In this document: piece by piece, positions 1-9,913 of the stretch
Numbering within the stretch: position 1 is the first letter of the stretch
Layout: every line of letters begins with the position of its first letter
Assembly (NCBI RefSeq): GCF_003254545.1
Contig: NZ_QJRH01000068.1
Coordinates: 1-64,000, forward strand
DNA: 64,000 nucleotides
Direction of reading: 5' to 3'
Origin: Flavobacterium tistrianum
Lineage (GTDB): Bacteria > Bacteroidota > Bacteroidia > Flavobacteriales > Flavobacteriaceae
Position numbers and translations under genes: made by a program
The notes under the pieces: generated by a model
The model's input: the letters and a program-made list of their open reading frames with translations, nothing else
Database searches by the model: none
What the model was told of the DNA's origin: nothing

Positions 1-1
1 C

Positions 2-3000
2 GGAAATACTTCTGACACTTTCACTCAAGTAATCACAATTCAGGATACTACAGCGCCAACTTGGACAACTGCTCCAACAGCCTTAAATGTAACTTTAGAA
101 TGCAATGACACAGAAGGTCTTGCTGCTGCCCAAGCTCAAATCCCAACAGCTTCAGATTTATGTGATGCTGATGTTTCAAACATCACTAAAGTAAGCGGTC
201 AGTTTGTGGCTTCTCAAGGATGCGGAAATGCAGGAACTTATACCAATACTTGGACTGTAAAAGATGACTGTGGCAACACTTCTGATACTTTCACTCAAGT
301 AATCACAATTCAGGATACTACAGCGCCAACTTGGACAACTGCTCCAACAGCTTTGAATGTTACTTTAGAATGTAGTGATACATCTGGACTTGCCACCGCT
401 CAAGCTCAATTCCCAACAGCTTCAGATTTATGCGATGCTGATGTTACCAACATCATTAAAGTAAGCGGACAATTTGTTGCAGCTGAAGGATGCGGAAATG
501 CTGGAACTTACACCAACACTTGGACTGTAAAAGATGACTGCGGAAATACTTCTGATACTTTCACTCAAGTAATCACAATTCAAGATACAACTGCTCCTAC
601 TTGGACAACTGCTCCAACAGCCTTAAATGTGACTTTAGAATGCAGTGATACAAGTGGACTTGCTGCTGCTCAGGCTCAAATCCCAGTAGCTTCAGATTTA
701 TGTGATGCTGATGTTTTAAACATCACAAAAGTAAGCGGACAGTTTGTTGCAACTGAAGGATGCGGAAATGCAGGAACATACACCAACACTTGGACTGTAA
801 AAGATGACTGTGGCAACACATCCGATACTTTCACTCAGGTGATAACCATTCAGGATACAACTGCTCCAACTTGGACAGCTGCTCCAACAGCCTTAGATGT
901 GACTTTAGAATGCAGTGACACGTCTGGACTTGCAACAGCTCAGGCTCAAATCCCAGTAGCTTCTGACCTTTGCGATGCTGATGTTCTAAACATCACAAAA
1001 GTAAGCGGACAGTTTATAGCTTCTGAAGGATGCGGAAACGCGGGAACTTACACCAATACTTGGACTGTAAAAGATGATTGCGGTAATACTTCTGAAACTT
1101 TCACTCAGGTGATAACCATTCAGGATACTACAGCGCCAACTTGGACTACTGCTCCTACAGCTTTAAATGTAACTTTAGAATGCAATGACACAGAAGGTCT
1201 TGCAGCTGCCCAAGCTCAGATTCCTGTAGCTTCAGATCTATGTGATGCTGATGTTTTAAACATCACAAAAGTAAGCGGACAGTTCGTAGCTTCTGAAGGA
1301 TGCGGAAACGCGGGAACTTACACCAACACTTGGACTGTAAAAGATGATTGCGGTAATACTTCTGAAACTTTCACTCAGGTAATTACCATTCAGGATACTA
1401 CAGCGCCAACTTGGAATACTGTTGCTGGTTCTCTCGATGTGACTTTAGAGTGTAGTGATACTGAAGGTCTTGCTGCTGCTCAAGCTCAATTCCCAACAGC
1501 TTCTGACTTATGCGATGCTGATGTTTCAAATATCACTAAAGTAATCGGACAGTTCGTTGCTTCTGAAGGATGCGGAAACGCAGGAACTTACACCAATACT
1601 TGGACTGTGAAAGACGATTGCGGTAATACTTCTGAAACTTTTACTCAAGTAATTACAATTCAGGATACTACAGCGCCAACTTGGAATACTGTTGCTGGTT
1701 CTCTAGATGTGACTTTAGAGTGTAGTAATACAGAAGGACTTGCCGCCGCTCAAGCTCAGTTCCCTACAGCTTCTGACTTATGCGATGCTGATGTTCTAAA
1801 TATCGAAAAAGTAAGCGGATCATTTGTTGCCTCTGAAAGTTGTGCAAACGCAGGAACTTACACCAATACTTGGACAGTTAAAGATGACTGCGGCAACACT
1901 TCTGAAACTTTCACTCAGGTAATCACAATTCAGGATACTACAAAACCAACTTTCGTTGGCAACCTTCCTGCAGATATTACAGTTTCTTGTGACGCAGTTC
2001 CAGAACCATTTAATATGGAAGCCTCTGATAATTGCAGTGGAAATTTACCAATTGTTTTCAATGAAACTAAAAGCGATATTAGAAACGAATGTGGTACAGA
2101 ATATACCTTAACTCGCAACTGGTCTACAAGTGATTGCGGAGGAAATTCAATTTCTTATACTCAAGTTATAACAGTAAGAGATACTACACCTCCAACAGGT
2201 ACTGCAGCAGCAGATGTTGCTAATCTACAAAGTGCTGCAGACATTCCAGCAGGAAGTCCAGACGACATAAAAGATGCCAAAGACAATTGCTCAGGAACTG
2301 TAAATATCACTGTAAGTGATGCTAACAATGGAGGAACAGGATGTAATGGACAATCTTACATCTTAACTAGAACGTATACTCTAACAGACTGTGCAGGTAA
2401 CAAAACTGAATTAGTTCAAACCTTTACAGTTGAAAATAAAGTTTCTGTGAACGGTATTGCTACAAATGTAAGCTGCCAAGGAGAAAGTGACGGTTCAATT
2501 GCAGTTACCAGTACTGCTGGAGCTACTGTCGTTATTACCAATCAAAATAATGAGGTAGTTGGAAATACCAATTTACCAGCTGGAACCTATACACTTACTG
2601 CAACATCTGCGGTAAATACTGAAAAAGAAACCTGTACTGCAACTGCAACAGTGGTGATTACAGAACCAAATTATAGAGTTAAAGTATCTGGACAAGTAAT
2701 AAATGTAGATACAAATACTCCTCTTGCAAATGTACCTGTAACATTGATTCCTCAGGGAACAACTACAGGACCAATACAAATGCGTATCACAGGTGCAGAC
2801 GGTATGTACAATTTCACAGGAATGCCTGCTGGAAGTTATTTGGTACAAGTACAAGATGCGAATTTAAATAGTGCATATCAATTATACCCTATTAATTCAA
2901 GTTTATTCTTTACGACTCTTAATGAATGTGCCTTCCAAGTTCATAACTTCGAATATGGAGCTTCAAAACTTCCTGTTCTTGGAGATTATGTTTGGTATGA

Positions 3001-5398
3001 CACTAATAGCAATGGAATTCAAGATGAATGGTACGACGCCAATAACGATGGCGTGGTTACTAAAAACATTCCAGATTCAAATGGAGCTATTGACTATAGC
3101 CAATGGGAATGGATAGATCTTAACGGAGACGGAAGCTACGCTGGCCCACAAAATGTTGGGGAATTAAATGCGGGAGGCTTTGGAAACGCGCTTAGTGCTA
3201 ATGTAATTGTTGATGGTCCAAATGGATACCATGCTGATGTTATTGTAGGAATTGAAGGATTCTGGAGAAACCGTCCAGAAACAGCAAATCCTTACGGACA
3301 ATATACAGTAAAATTGGTAAGAGATGCTAATTTTGACACTGTGGCAGCAAACTTAGGATTTACTGGTTTAGTAAAAGTGCTTCCTTCTGTATCTGCTAAA
3401 AACATTTCAGGTAAAACAAGTAAAGCGCAATTGCACACAGTATGTAAAACAACTACAGATGCTGGCTATGTCGTAACAGTTACACCAGAAGATTTAGTTC
3501 ATTTAGATCTGGATTTTGGCGTAAGCTGTAAAGAATACAAAGACATTGTGGCTAATGATGATAGTGCTGGTCCGATTGCTGGTGTAAACCATACTACTAC
3601 TAATGTATTAAATGTATTGCCAAATGATACTTTAGAAGGAAATGCTATAACTCCATCTGATGTAATCATAACAACTGTAACACCAAACGAGTTTTTACAA
3701 TTAAATGCTGATGGTTCAGTTGATGTACTGCCAAATGCTCCAGTAGGAACATTAACAATGGTTTATCAAATCTGCGAAGCCGATCAGACAGATAACTGCG
3801 ATACTGCAACTGTTACCATTACAATAGAAGCTCCAGTAATGACTGTTACTGCAACATCGATATGTGTAAATGACGTTCCTTACGTTGACTATGTCGTAAC
3901 ACCAGTAAACTTCACTCCTATAAACGGTGTAACTATTGCTTGGAAAGATAGTAATAATAACGTAGTAAGCACAATGACCGATCTGCCATTAAGCGGGCGT
4001 GTGCTATGGCCTGGTGCAGTAGTAGATGACCAAGGTAAAGGAATTGATTGGCCAGGATGGATTTTTGAAAATAATAGATGGATTGAAGCAGCTGATGGAT
4101 TTGAAAAATTACGTCCAACGGCAAATGTAACAATATCAGTAAATCCTAGCGAAACTATTACGCTTAACTATCCTCCAGCAGATCCGTTCTGTACTGCAAG
4201 ACCAACATTTGCTATAGTAGCAAATGATGACAATCCTGCACCAATAATAGGAAATTCAGGACAAACTACTCTAGGAAATGTATTAACAAATGACACATTA
4301 AACGGTTCTGCGGTAAACATCAATGATGTAACATTAACAACAAGTGTTGCCGACCCAACAGGATCAATAACGATAGCACCTGACGGAACTATAAATGTCG
4401 CTGCAAATACACAAGGAGGAACTTATACATTGACTTACCAAATTTGTGAAAAAGCCGACTTTGGAAACTGTGATACTGCTATAGTAACTGTTACTGTAAT
4501 CTCGCCAGTAATTGCAAATGACGATATATATAACAATATAGGCTGTAACACTTTTGGATTGGTAGGTAATATATTAAGCAATGATTTAAAAGGAAAAACT
4601 CCTGCGACAATAGAATTAGTAAACTTTAATCTTGTCACTGAAGGAAATAATACAAAAACAGATCCAAATATCACTGTTGACGCTTCTGGAAATGTAAATG
4701 TATCAAGCCTGACACCTGCTGGCACTTATGTTTACAGCTATACAATCTGCGACAAATTAAGTTCTCAAAATTGTGATTCTGCAACTGTTACTATTACGGT
4801 AATTCCAAATGGTGTTGTAGAAGTAAGTGGCACAGCATGTACTGATGATTCGACATTAGTTAACTTAAACAGCCTGCTTCCTCAAGGAAGTCCATTGACT
4901 GGAGTTTGGCAGGATAGAAACAATACTAATGCGCTTCAGGGAAGTGTTCTTAATCCGTTTGGTTTAGCATTAGGCAATTATGCTTTTGAATATATAATAG
5001 CTGACGAAAAATGTCCGAGAAGCATAGTTTTAAACATGGAAATCAATGATGATTGTAAAGTCCTAGCTTGTGGTAATGTCTTAGTGCATAATGCTTTTTC
5101 TCCAAATGGTGATAACATAAACGATTTCTTCAAAATTGACAACATCGATGACACAACTTGTTATCCTGGCAATACTGTCGAAATATATAACCGCTGGGGA
5201 GTTTTAGTTTTTGAAACTACAAACTACAATAATACAACGAATGCTTTTGATGGAACTTCAAGAGGAAGAACAACTGTTAAGCAATCTGACGGACTACCAA
5301 CTGGAACTTATTTTTACATTATTAACTATAAATCTCTGGATGGAAACAACAATATTCAAAATCATAAATTAGACGGATACTTATATTTATCCAAATAG
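2..5398 (+). CDS. Giant adhesin-like T9SS cargo protein with tandem repeats, 5' truncated
   Basis: The frame is open to the left edge, so the N-terminus lies outside the window and about 1798 residues are visible. Bases 29-1918 encode seven full 90-residue repeats, each with four conserved Cys, of the HYR/Ig-like type (motifs CGNAGTYTNTWTVKDDCGN and TQVITIQDTTAPTW). Then come another HYR-like domain (~1950-2430), a SprB-type repeat (~2440-2680), a Cna-B/carboxypeptidase-regulatory-like domain (~2690-2865), an SdrD-B-like Asp/Asn-rich segment (~2970-3530) and cadherin-like VxANDD modules (~3541-4810). The last ~105 residues (FSPNGDNINDFF, EIYNRWG, GTYFYII) form a type B (CHU_C, gliding-associated) T9SS sorting domain. 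The protein is therefore probably exported by T9SS to the cell surface. The next genes encode a PorP/SprF protein and an OmpA protein, matching the sprB-sprF arrangement. The ligand is unknown. Confidence 0.9.
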   Translation, partial: GNTSDTFTQVITIQDTTAPTWTTAPTALNVTLECNDTEGLAAAQAQIPTASDLCDADVSNITKVSGQFVASQGCGNAGTYTNTWTVKDDCGNTSDTFTQVITIQDTTAPTWTTAPTALNVTLECSDTSGLATAQAQFPTASDLCDADVTNIIKVSGQFVAAEGCGNAGTYTNTWTVKDDCGNTSDTFTQVITIQDTTAPTWTTAPTALNVTLECSDTSGLAAAQAQIPVASDLCDADVLNITKVSGQFVATEGCGNAGTYTNTWTVKDDCGNTSDTFTQVITIQDTTAPTWTAAPTALDVTLECSDTSGLATAQAQIPVASDLCDADVLNITKVSGQFIASEGCGNAGTYTNTWTVKDDCGNTSETFTQVITIQDTTAPTWTTAPTALNVTLECNDTEGLAAAQAQIPVASDLCDADVLNITKVSGQFVASEGCGNAGTYTNTWTVKDDCGNTSETFTQVITIQDTTAPTWNTVAGSLDVTLECSDTEGLAAAQAQFPTASDLCDADVSNITKVIGQFVASEGCGNAGTYTNTWTVKDDCGNTSETFTQVITIQDTTAPTWNTVAGSLDVTLECSNTEGLAAAQAQFPTASDLCDADVLNIEKVSGSFVASESCANAGTYTNTWTVKDDCGNTSETFTQVITIQDTTKPTFVGNLPADITVSCDAVPEPFNMEASDNCSGNLPIVFNETKSDIRNECGTEYTLTRNWSTSDCGGNSISYTQVITVRDTTPPTGTAAADVANLQSAADIPAGSPDDIKDAKDNCSGTVNITVSDANNGGTGCNGQSYILTRTYTLTDCAGNKTELVQTFTVENKVSVNGIATNVSCQGESDGSIAVTSTAGATVVITNQNNEVVGNTNLPAGTYTLTATSAVNTEKETCTATATVVITEPNYRVKVSGQVINVDTNTPLANVPVTLIPQGTTTGPIQMRITGADGMYNFTGMPAGSYLVQVQDANLNSAYQLYPINSSLFFTTLNECAFQVHNFEYGASKLPVLGDYVWYDTNSNGIQDEWYDANNDGVVTKNIPDSNGAIDYSQWEWIDLNGDGSYAGPQNVGELNAGGFGNALSANVIVDGPNGYHADVIVGIEGFWRNRPETANPYGQYTVKLVRDANFDTVAANLGFTGLVKVLPSVSAKNISGKTSKAQLHTVCKTTTDAGYVVTVTPEDLVHLDLDFGVSCKEYKDIVANDDSAGPIAGVNHTTTNVLNVLPNDTLEGNAITPSDVIITTVTPNEFLQLNADGSVDVLPNAPVGTLTMVYQICEADQTDNCDTATVTITIEAPVMTVTATSICVNDVPYVDYVVTPVNFTPINGVTIAWKDSNNNVVSTMTDLPLSGRVLWPGAVVDDQGKGIDWPGWIFENNRWIEAADGFEKLRPTANVTISVNPSETITLNYPPADPFCTARPTFAIVANDDNPAPIIGNSGQTTLGNVLTNDTLNGSAVNINDVTLTTSVADPTGSITIAPDGTINVAANTQGGTYTLTYQICEKADFGNCDTAIVTVTVISPVIANDDIYNNIGCNTFGLVGNILSNDLKGKTPATIELVNFNLVTEGNNTKTDPNITVDASGNVNVSSLTPAGTYVYSYTICDKLSSQNCDSATVTITVIPNGVVEVSGTACTDDSTLVNLNSLLPQGSPLTGVWQDRNNTNALQGSVLNPFGLALGNYAFEYIIADEKCPRSIVLNMEINDDCKVLACGNVLVHNAFSPNGDNINDFFKIDNIDDTTCYPGNTVEIYNRWGVLVFETTNYNNTTNAFDGTSRGRTTVKQSDGLPTGTYFYIINYKSLDGNNNIQNHKLDGYLYLSK
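29..1918 (+). repeat. Tandem 270-bp coding repeats, seven full units
   Basis: The string encoding TQVITIQDTT recurs with an exact 270-bp period starting near 29, 299, 569, 839, 1109, 1379, 1649 and 1919. No indels are seen between units. Units are very similar at the DNA level as well as in protein, with most differences synonymous or confined to a few positions such as TTAPTALNV versus TVAGSLDV. A further partial unit continues to the left edge, so the total copy number is unknown. Confidence 0.95.
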
Positions 5399-5401
5399 TT
5401 A

Positions 5402-5435
5402 AAATACGCTGTAAATACATTTTTACAGCGTATTT
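5402..5435 (+). terminator. Hairpin between adhesin and porP/sprF-like gene
   Basis: Perfect 14-bp arms (AAATACGCTGTAAA and its complement) with a 6-base loop lie a few bases after the adhesin stop. The T-tract after the stem is poor, so this could be a weak terminator or an mRNA-stabilising hairpin that lowers expression of the downstream genes rather than a full stop. A TAATTTTG box that fits the Bacteroidota -7 consensus follows at 5458-5465. Confidence 0.55.
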
Positions 5436-5531
5436 AAAAACATACAACATTTTTGATTAATTTTGAATAGAAAACATTGAAATTCAGACATTTAAAAGTC
5501 AATAGTAATTATTAAATTAATAAAATCTACT

Positions 5532-6449
5532 ATGAGAACAAAATTATTTTTCTTCGTCATTCTGTTAGTTACATGTTCTGGGTATTCGCAACAAGATGCA
5601 CAATATACACAGTATATGTACAACACAATAAACATAAATCCTGCCTATGCAGGTTCTCGTGGAGCGTTTAGTGTATTTGGTCTTTACCGTACTCAGTGGG
5701 TTGGCCTTGATGGAGCACCAGAAACAAGCAGTTTCTCAATTAATACTCCGCTAAACAATAGCAGACTCGGTATAGGAGCTTCGTTAGTTAATGACAAAAT
5801 TGGCCCTACAAATGAAAACAATATCTCAGTTGATCTATCCTACACAATTCAGACATCTGCAGATTTTAAACTATCATTCGGTATTAAAGGAACTGCAAAC
5901 ATCTTCAATTTAGATGTAAACAAATTAAATCCTGCAGATCAAGGCGATCCGCAATTTCAGGATTTAAATAATAAATTCAGTCCAAATGTTGGAGCTGGAG
6001 TTTATTGGCATTCTGATAAAGCGTATATTGGTTTATCTGTTCCAAATTTTATAGAAACAAATCGTTACGACAATAATGACGTAGCAATTTATAAAGACAA
6101 AATCAATTATTATTTGATTGGAGGTTATGTATTCAATCTTGACAAATACGAATATGTAAAATTTAAACCTGCTGTTTTAGCCAAAATGGTTCAGGGCGCA
6201 CCACTTCAAGTAGATCTTTCGGCCAACTTTATGTTCTATGACAAATTTATGGCTGGTATAGCTTACAGATGGAGCGCTTCATTAAGTGCTATGGTCGGTT
6301 TTCAGATCACAGACGGACTTTATTTAGGTTATGGGTATGACCGAGAAACCACACACTTAAACAATTATAATTCAGGATCACACGAAATTTTCCTTCGCTA
6401 TGAATTCTTCTCAAACAAAGGCAAAATGACAACTCCTCGTTTCTTCTAA
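5532..6449 (+). CDS. PorP/SprF family type IX secretion membrane protein
   Basis: 305 residues with a signal peptide (MRTKLFFFVILLVTCSGYSQ). The family hallmark QDAQYTQYMYNTININPAYAG follows directly after it, and the remainder looks like an outer-membrane beta-barrel ending in aromatic FF. Length and motifs fit the PorP/SprF family. In F. johnsoniae, SprF is needed for secretion of its neighbour SprB. By analogy this copy probably serves the adhesin encoded 133 bp upstream, since type B sorting domains generally require a cognate SprF-like partner. The pairing is inference; the family call is firm. Confidence 0.93.
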   Translation: MRTKLFFFVILLVTCSGYSQQDAQYTQYMYNTININPAYAGSRGAFSVFGLYRTQWVGLDGAPETSSFSINTPLNNSRLGIGASLVNDKIGPTNENNISVDLSYTIQTSADFKLSFGIKGTANIFNLDVNKLNPADQGDPQFQDLNNKFSPNVGAGVYWHSDKAYIGLSVPNFIETNRYDNNDVAIYKDKINYYLIGGYVFNLDKYEYVKFKPAVLAKMVQGAPLQVDLSANFMFYDKFMAGIAYRWSASLSAMVGFQITDGLYLGYGYDRETTHLNNYNSGSHEIFLRYEFFSNKGKMTTPRFF

Positions 6450-6461
6450 AAATTAGGTATC

Positions 6462-8405
6462 ATGAAAAACTATACACTACTTTTAATTACAATTATAGGT
6501 GCTTTTTCATTTAGCAGTTATGCACAGCAGTCAAAAATAAACAATGCAGACAAAAAATATGATGGCTATGCTTATATTGATGCAATAAAAACCTATGAAA
6601 AAGTTGCTGCAAAAGGCTATAAATCTGAGGACATGTTTAAAAAACTGGGAAATGCCTATTACTTTAATTCAGATTTTCAAAATGCAGCAAAATGGTATGG
6701 CGAATTATTTGCAATGAACACAAAGGTCGAGCCAGAATACTATTTTAGATATGCGCAATCTTTAAAATCTACTGGTGATCTCGGCAAAGCCAATAAACTT
6801 CTGGATGAGTTTAATGCGATCTCCAAAAATGACAGTAGAGGAAAACTTTACAAAGAAGATGTAAACTACTTGGATCAGATTAAAGCAAATTCTGGGAGGT
6901 ACCAGATAGAAGACGCCGGCATTAATAGCAAATACTCCGATTACGGATCATTCGTTTACAATAATAAAATATATTTTGCTTCAGCTCGAGATACGGGAAA
7001 TTTTATTAAGCGCAAACACAAATGGACAGGAGAATATTTTACAAATATTTATGATGCTGATCTAGACCCTGCAACAGGAAGCACATCAAAAGTAAATAAA
7101 TTTAAATCGGCTATTAATACCAAATTTCATGAGGCGTCTCCTGTTTTTACAAAAGATGGGAAAACAGTTTATTTTACCAGGAACAACTATCTTGATGGGA
7201 AAAAAGGAAAAGACGAAAACAAAGTTACCTTAATAAAGCTTTACAAAGCCGAACTTGGAAAAGACAACAAATGGACCAACATTACCGAGCTTCCATTCAA
7301 CAGCAATAATTATAGCGCAGCTCATCCAGCACTTAGCCCAGATGAAAAAACACTGTATTTTGCTTCTGATATGCCAGGTTCTATTGGAGAGTCAGATTTG
7401 TATAAAGTAAGCATAAATCCAAACGGAGGTTATGGTCCGCCTGAAAATCTCGGAAATAGCATCAATACCGAAGGAAAAGAGACTTTTCCATATGTTACCA
7501 GCGAAAATGAAATTTATTTTTCATCTGATGGGCACCCAGGTTTAGGAGGCTTGGATGTTTTTGTGGGTAACATTGACAATAACGGAAAAGTTAGCAATAT
7601 CCAGAATGTCGGAGCAGATGTCAATTCTCCAAAAGATGATTTTGCATACATTATTGATCCCGAAACAAGAAGAGGATTTTTCAGTTCCAACAAAGAAGGT
7701 GGACACGGTTCTGATGATATCTATAAATTTTTAGAAACCAGAAGACTCAGATGTGTTCAGGAATTATATGGTGCCATAACAGATGCTGAAACTGGAGCCG
7801 TCCTCCCTGGAGCAAAAGTTACCTTGTATGACGATCAGATGAATCTAAAAAACTCTGCTGTTGCAGATGGTTCTGGACTTTATTCCTTTGATGTAGAATG
7901 CGGAAAAACATATTATGTAAGAGCCGAAAAACCAGAATACACAACAAAAGAAGTAAGTATAACTATAGATAAAACAAGCGGTAAAACAAACTTGCCAATT
8001 GCATTGGAAAAAGCAACCTGCAAAGTTACTGTGGGCGATGATTTAGGAAAATGTTTCGGAATTAAAATGATTTATTTCGATTTGGATAAATCAAATATTA
8101 GAACCGAAGCAGCATTGGATCTAGAAAAAATATTGGCCGTTCTAAACGATTATCCTAATATGAAACTAGACATCCGTTCGCATACAGACAGTAGAGCTTC
8201 TCACCAATACAACGAAGCTTTATCTGACCGAAGAGCAAAATCAACTATTCAATGGCTGGTTAAAAATGGAGTTTCGCCTAAACGTCTGACCGGAAGAGGC
8301 TACGGCGAAACAGAACTTGTAAATAAATGCGCTGATGGCGTTCCATGTACTGAAGAAGAACATCAGGCCAACAGACGAAGCGAATTTATTATCACTGCTT
8401 TATAA
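6462..8405 (+). CDS. PorE-like OmpA-family protein (TPR, beta-propeller, CRD, OmpA)
   Basis: 647 residues with a signal peptide ending SSYAQ. Domain order: TPR-like helices (~25-125), PD40/WD40-like propeller repeats (~150-425, with recurring LSPDEKTLYFASD and YFSSDGHPG strands), a carboxypeptidase-regulatory-like domain (~430-515, LYGAITDAETGAVLPGAKV) and a C-terminal OmpA peptidoglycan-binding domain (~535-647, with SHTDSR and NRRSEF carrying the ligand-contacting Asp and Arg). This architecture is that of P. gingivalis PorE. It starts 12 bp after the PorP/SprF gene, so the two are surely co-transcribed. A role in anchoring the secretion partner to peptidoglycan is inferred. Confidence 0.9.
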   Translation: MKNYTLLLITIIGAFSFSSYAQQSKINNADKKYDGYAYIDAIKTYEKVAAKGYKSEDMFKKLGNAYYFNSDFQNAAKWYGELFAMNTKVEPEYYFRYAQSLKSTGDLGKANKLLDEFNAISKNDSRGKLYKEDVNYLDQIKANSGRYQIEDAGINSKYSDYGSFVYNNKIYFASARDTGNFIKRKHKWTGEYFTNIYDADLDPATGSTSKVNKFKSAINTKFHEASPVFTKDGKTVYFTRNNYLDGKKGKDENKVTLIKLYKAELGKDNKWTNITELPFNSNNYSAAHPALSPDEKTLYFASDMPGSIGESDLYKVSINPNGGYGPPENLGNSINTEGKETFPYVTSENEIYFSSDGHPGLGGLDVFVGNIDNNGKVSNIQNVGADVNSPKDDFAYIIDPETRRGFFSSNKEGGHGSDDIYKFLETRRLRCVQELYGAITDAETGAVLPGAKVTLYDDQMNLKNSAVADGSGLYSFDVECGKTYYVRAEKPEYTTKEVSITIDKTSGKTNLPIALEKATCKVTVGDDLGKCFGIKMIYFDLDKSNIRTEAALDLEKILAVLNDYPNMKLDIRSHTDSRASHQYNEALSDRRAKSTIQWLVKNGVSPKRLTGRGYGETELVNKCADGVPCTEEEHQANRRSEFIITAL

Positions 8406-8424
8406 TCTAAAAAAGACATAACAA

Positions 8425-8451
8425 AAAAAGCTGCCTAAATGGCAGCTTTTT
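8425..8451 (+). terminator. Rho-independent terminator after the adhesin-sprF-ompA operon
   Basis: Stem AAAAAGCTGCC/GGCAGCTTTTT with a TAAAT loop and a T-run lies 20 bp past the OmpA-gene stop. It ends the plus-strand operon and can act on both strands. Confidence 0.9.
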
Positions 8452-8461
8452 TTAATTTAAA

Positions 8462-8494
8462 AAGTCGTTGCAATCCTAAGAATCACAACGACTT
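8462..8494 (-). terminator. Terminator for the CAP-domain gene
   Basis: 9-bp arms AAGTCGTTG and CAACGACTT separated by 15 bases, 28 bp past the end of the minus-strand CAP gene. Read on the minus strand, the stem is followed by TTTTT. Confidence 0.65.
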
Positions 8495-8522
8495 CTAAAA
8501 AACCAACCTGTTCAATAAATCT

Positions 8523-9029
8523 TTAAAGCTTAACAAAAATGTTAGTATAATATTTTTTTCCTGTAGCCGGATCTGTCGTTACAGACAATCCAAAATGAGT
8601 AAAATCTCCTTCAATATTTTCTTTGTGCCCTGGACTATCCAACCAAGCTTTTAAAGCCGCCTCGGGAGTTTTATAATTGTAGGCAACATTCTCCCCTACT
8701 TTCTTTGCACCCAATACACTAGTCATATTACTTGATCTTGCCACAAAATCATTATGATCCACAACATTATTCGCAATCATATATTTATTATGCTCTTCGC
8801 ATTTAAATGATATATGATTAACTCTTTCCAAGGAATTCAAACCAATACTCATACGGTATTCGTTTATCAGTCTCATCGTTTCTATTTCGGTATCGTTGTA
8901 TGTGTAATTGGCAACAAGCGTTTCTGTTGGAGTAGCAGTGTCCAAGCTTGCTTCGGCAGAATCAGCAGAACATGCGTTCATTGCGAACAAAATCGCAATG
9001 AACAACATGGTGCGCGTAATCTTTTTCAT
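8523..9029 (-). CDS. CAP (SCP/PR1-like) domain lipoprotein
   Basis: About 168 residues. I chose the third Met of the longer frame (to 9041), because MKKITRTMLFIAILFAMNAC is a clean lipoprotein signal with lipobox FAMNAC. The mature part is a CAP domain: ETMRLINEYRMSIGLNSL at its start, HNKYMIANNVVDHNDF, GENVAYNYKTPEAALKAWL, and SPGHKENIEGDFTHFGLSV with conserved His/Glu. Bacterial CAP proteins of this size are common in Bacteroidota, but their substrates are mostly unknown. It is probably periplasmic and attached to a membrane. It is a single-gene transcript with its own terminator. Confidence 0.85.
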   Translation of the reverse strand: MKKITRTMLFIAILFAMNACSADSAEASLDTATPTETLVANYTYNDTEIETMRLINEYRMSIGLNSLERVNHISFKCEEHNKYMIANNVVDHNDFVARSSNMTSVLGAKKVGENVAYNYKTPEAALKAWLDSPGHKENIEGDFTHFGLSVTTDPATGKKYYTNIFVKL

Positions 9030-9214
9030 AATCATCAGCATTTTAGCGGTTTAAAGTAAATGTTGGGGCAAATCCTTTAAATTTATCTTTGTATAAATAT
9101 CGTTTGCTTTATTGTATTCCAAACGTATTCAATTTACCGTTAAAGTGCAAAAATAATCGATGAAATGCACTTATTTTTATATTTTAAATATAAAATTCCT
9201 ACGTAAAAATACTT

Positions 9215-9859
9215 TTACGAAGATAGCCTTTCAATCTTCCAAGAAAAATCTGATTGACTTGTGTATCGAATTCTATCATGAAGTCTATTTGGTCTTCCTT
9301 GCCAGAATTCAACTTGCAGCGGAGTTACAATATAACCGCCCCAGTTTTCAGGTCTAGGAATTGGTTTTCCGTCAAATTCGGCTTCAAGCTTTTTTAAGTT
9401 TTCTTCTAAAAATGTTCTTGACGGAATCACTTCACTTTGATGAGAAACTATGGCTCCTAGCTTACTTCCATCAGGACGAGAATCAAAATAATTGTCGGAT
9501 ATAATTTCAGATGTTTTCTGAGCAATTCCCTTTATGATAACTTGGCGTTCCATTTCCTGCCAAAAAAAAGACAGACAAATGTTTGGGTTTGCTTCAATCG
9601 CTTTTCCTTTTTCCGAATTGTAATTGGTATAAAATATAAACCCTTCTTCTGAGAATTTCTTCAATAAAACCACACGAGATTTAGGAAAACCATCCAATCC
9701 AATTGTAGAAACCGTCATGGCATTTACCTCCCCGCTTCCGCCAAAATCTTCCACTTCATGAAACCATCGGTTAAAAAGATTAATAGGATCTTCTGGAATA
9801 TTCGTTTCCAGTAATTCACTTTTCTCGTAAGATTTTCTATAATTACTTAAATCGTTCAT
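9215..9859 (-). CDS. pdxH: Pyridoxamine 5'-phosphate oxidase
   Basis: 214 residues, the usual PdxH length. It oxidises pyridoxamine/pyridoxine 5'-phosphate to pyridoxal 5'-phosphate using FMN, in the cytoplasm. Family signatures: NAMTVSTIGLDGFPKSRVVLLK (FMN and substrate contacts), FIFYTNYNSEKGKAIEANP, FFWQEMERQVIIKG, DSRPDGSKLGAIVSHQS, and the C-terminal PLQVEFWQGRPNRLHDRIRY. It sits 99 bp downstream of the RNase Z gene, with a dispersed palindrome in between. No unusual features. Confidence 0.95.
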   Translation of the reverse strand: MNDLSNYRKSYEKSELLETNIPEDPINLFNRWFHEVEDFGGSGEVNAMTVSTIGLDGFPKSRVVLLKKFSEEGFIFYTNYNSEKGKAIEANPNICLSFFWQEMERQVIIKGIAQKTSEIISDNYFDSRPDGSKLGAIVSHQSEVIPSRTFLEENLKKLEAEFDGKPIPRPENWGGYIVTPLQVEFWQGRPNRLHDRIRYTSQSDFSWKIERLSS

Positions 9860-9913
9860 AGTTTTTGATTTTAGTTTATTTTGTTTCTAGTTTCAAGTTT
9901 CAAGAAAACTTAG

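Noticed and set aside
29..1918. Direct-repeat array resembling CRISPR at first sight
   Set aside because: The 270-bp units are in frame, encode one continuous Cys-containing domain series and have no short repeat/unique spacer pattern.
9160..9357. 65-codon plus-strand frame
   Set aside because: Most of it is antisense to pdxH, whose motifs are complete.
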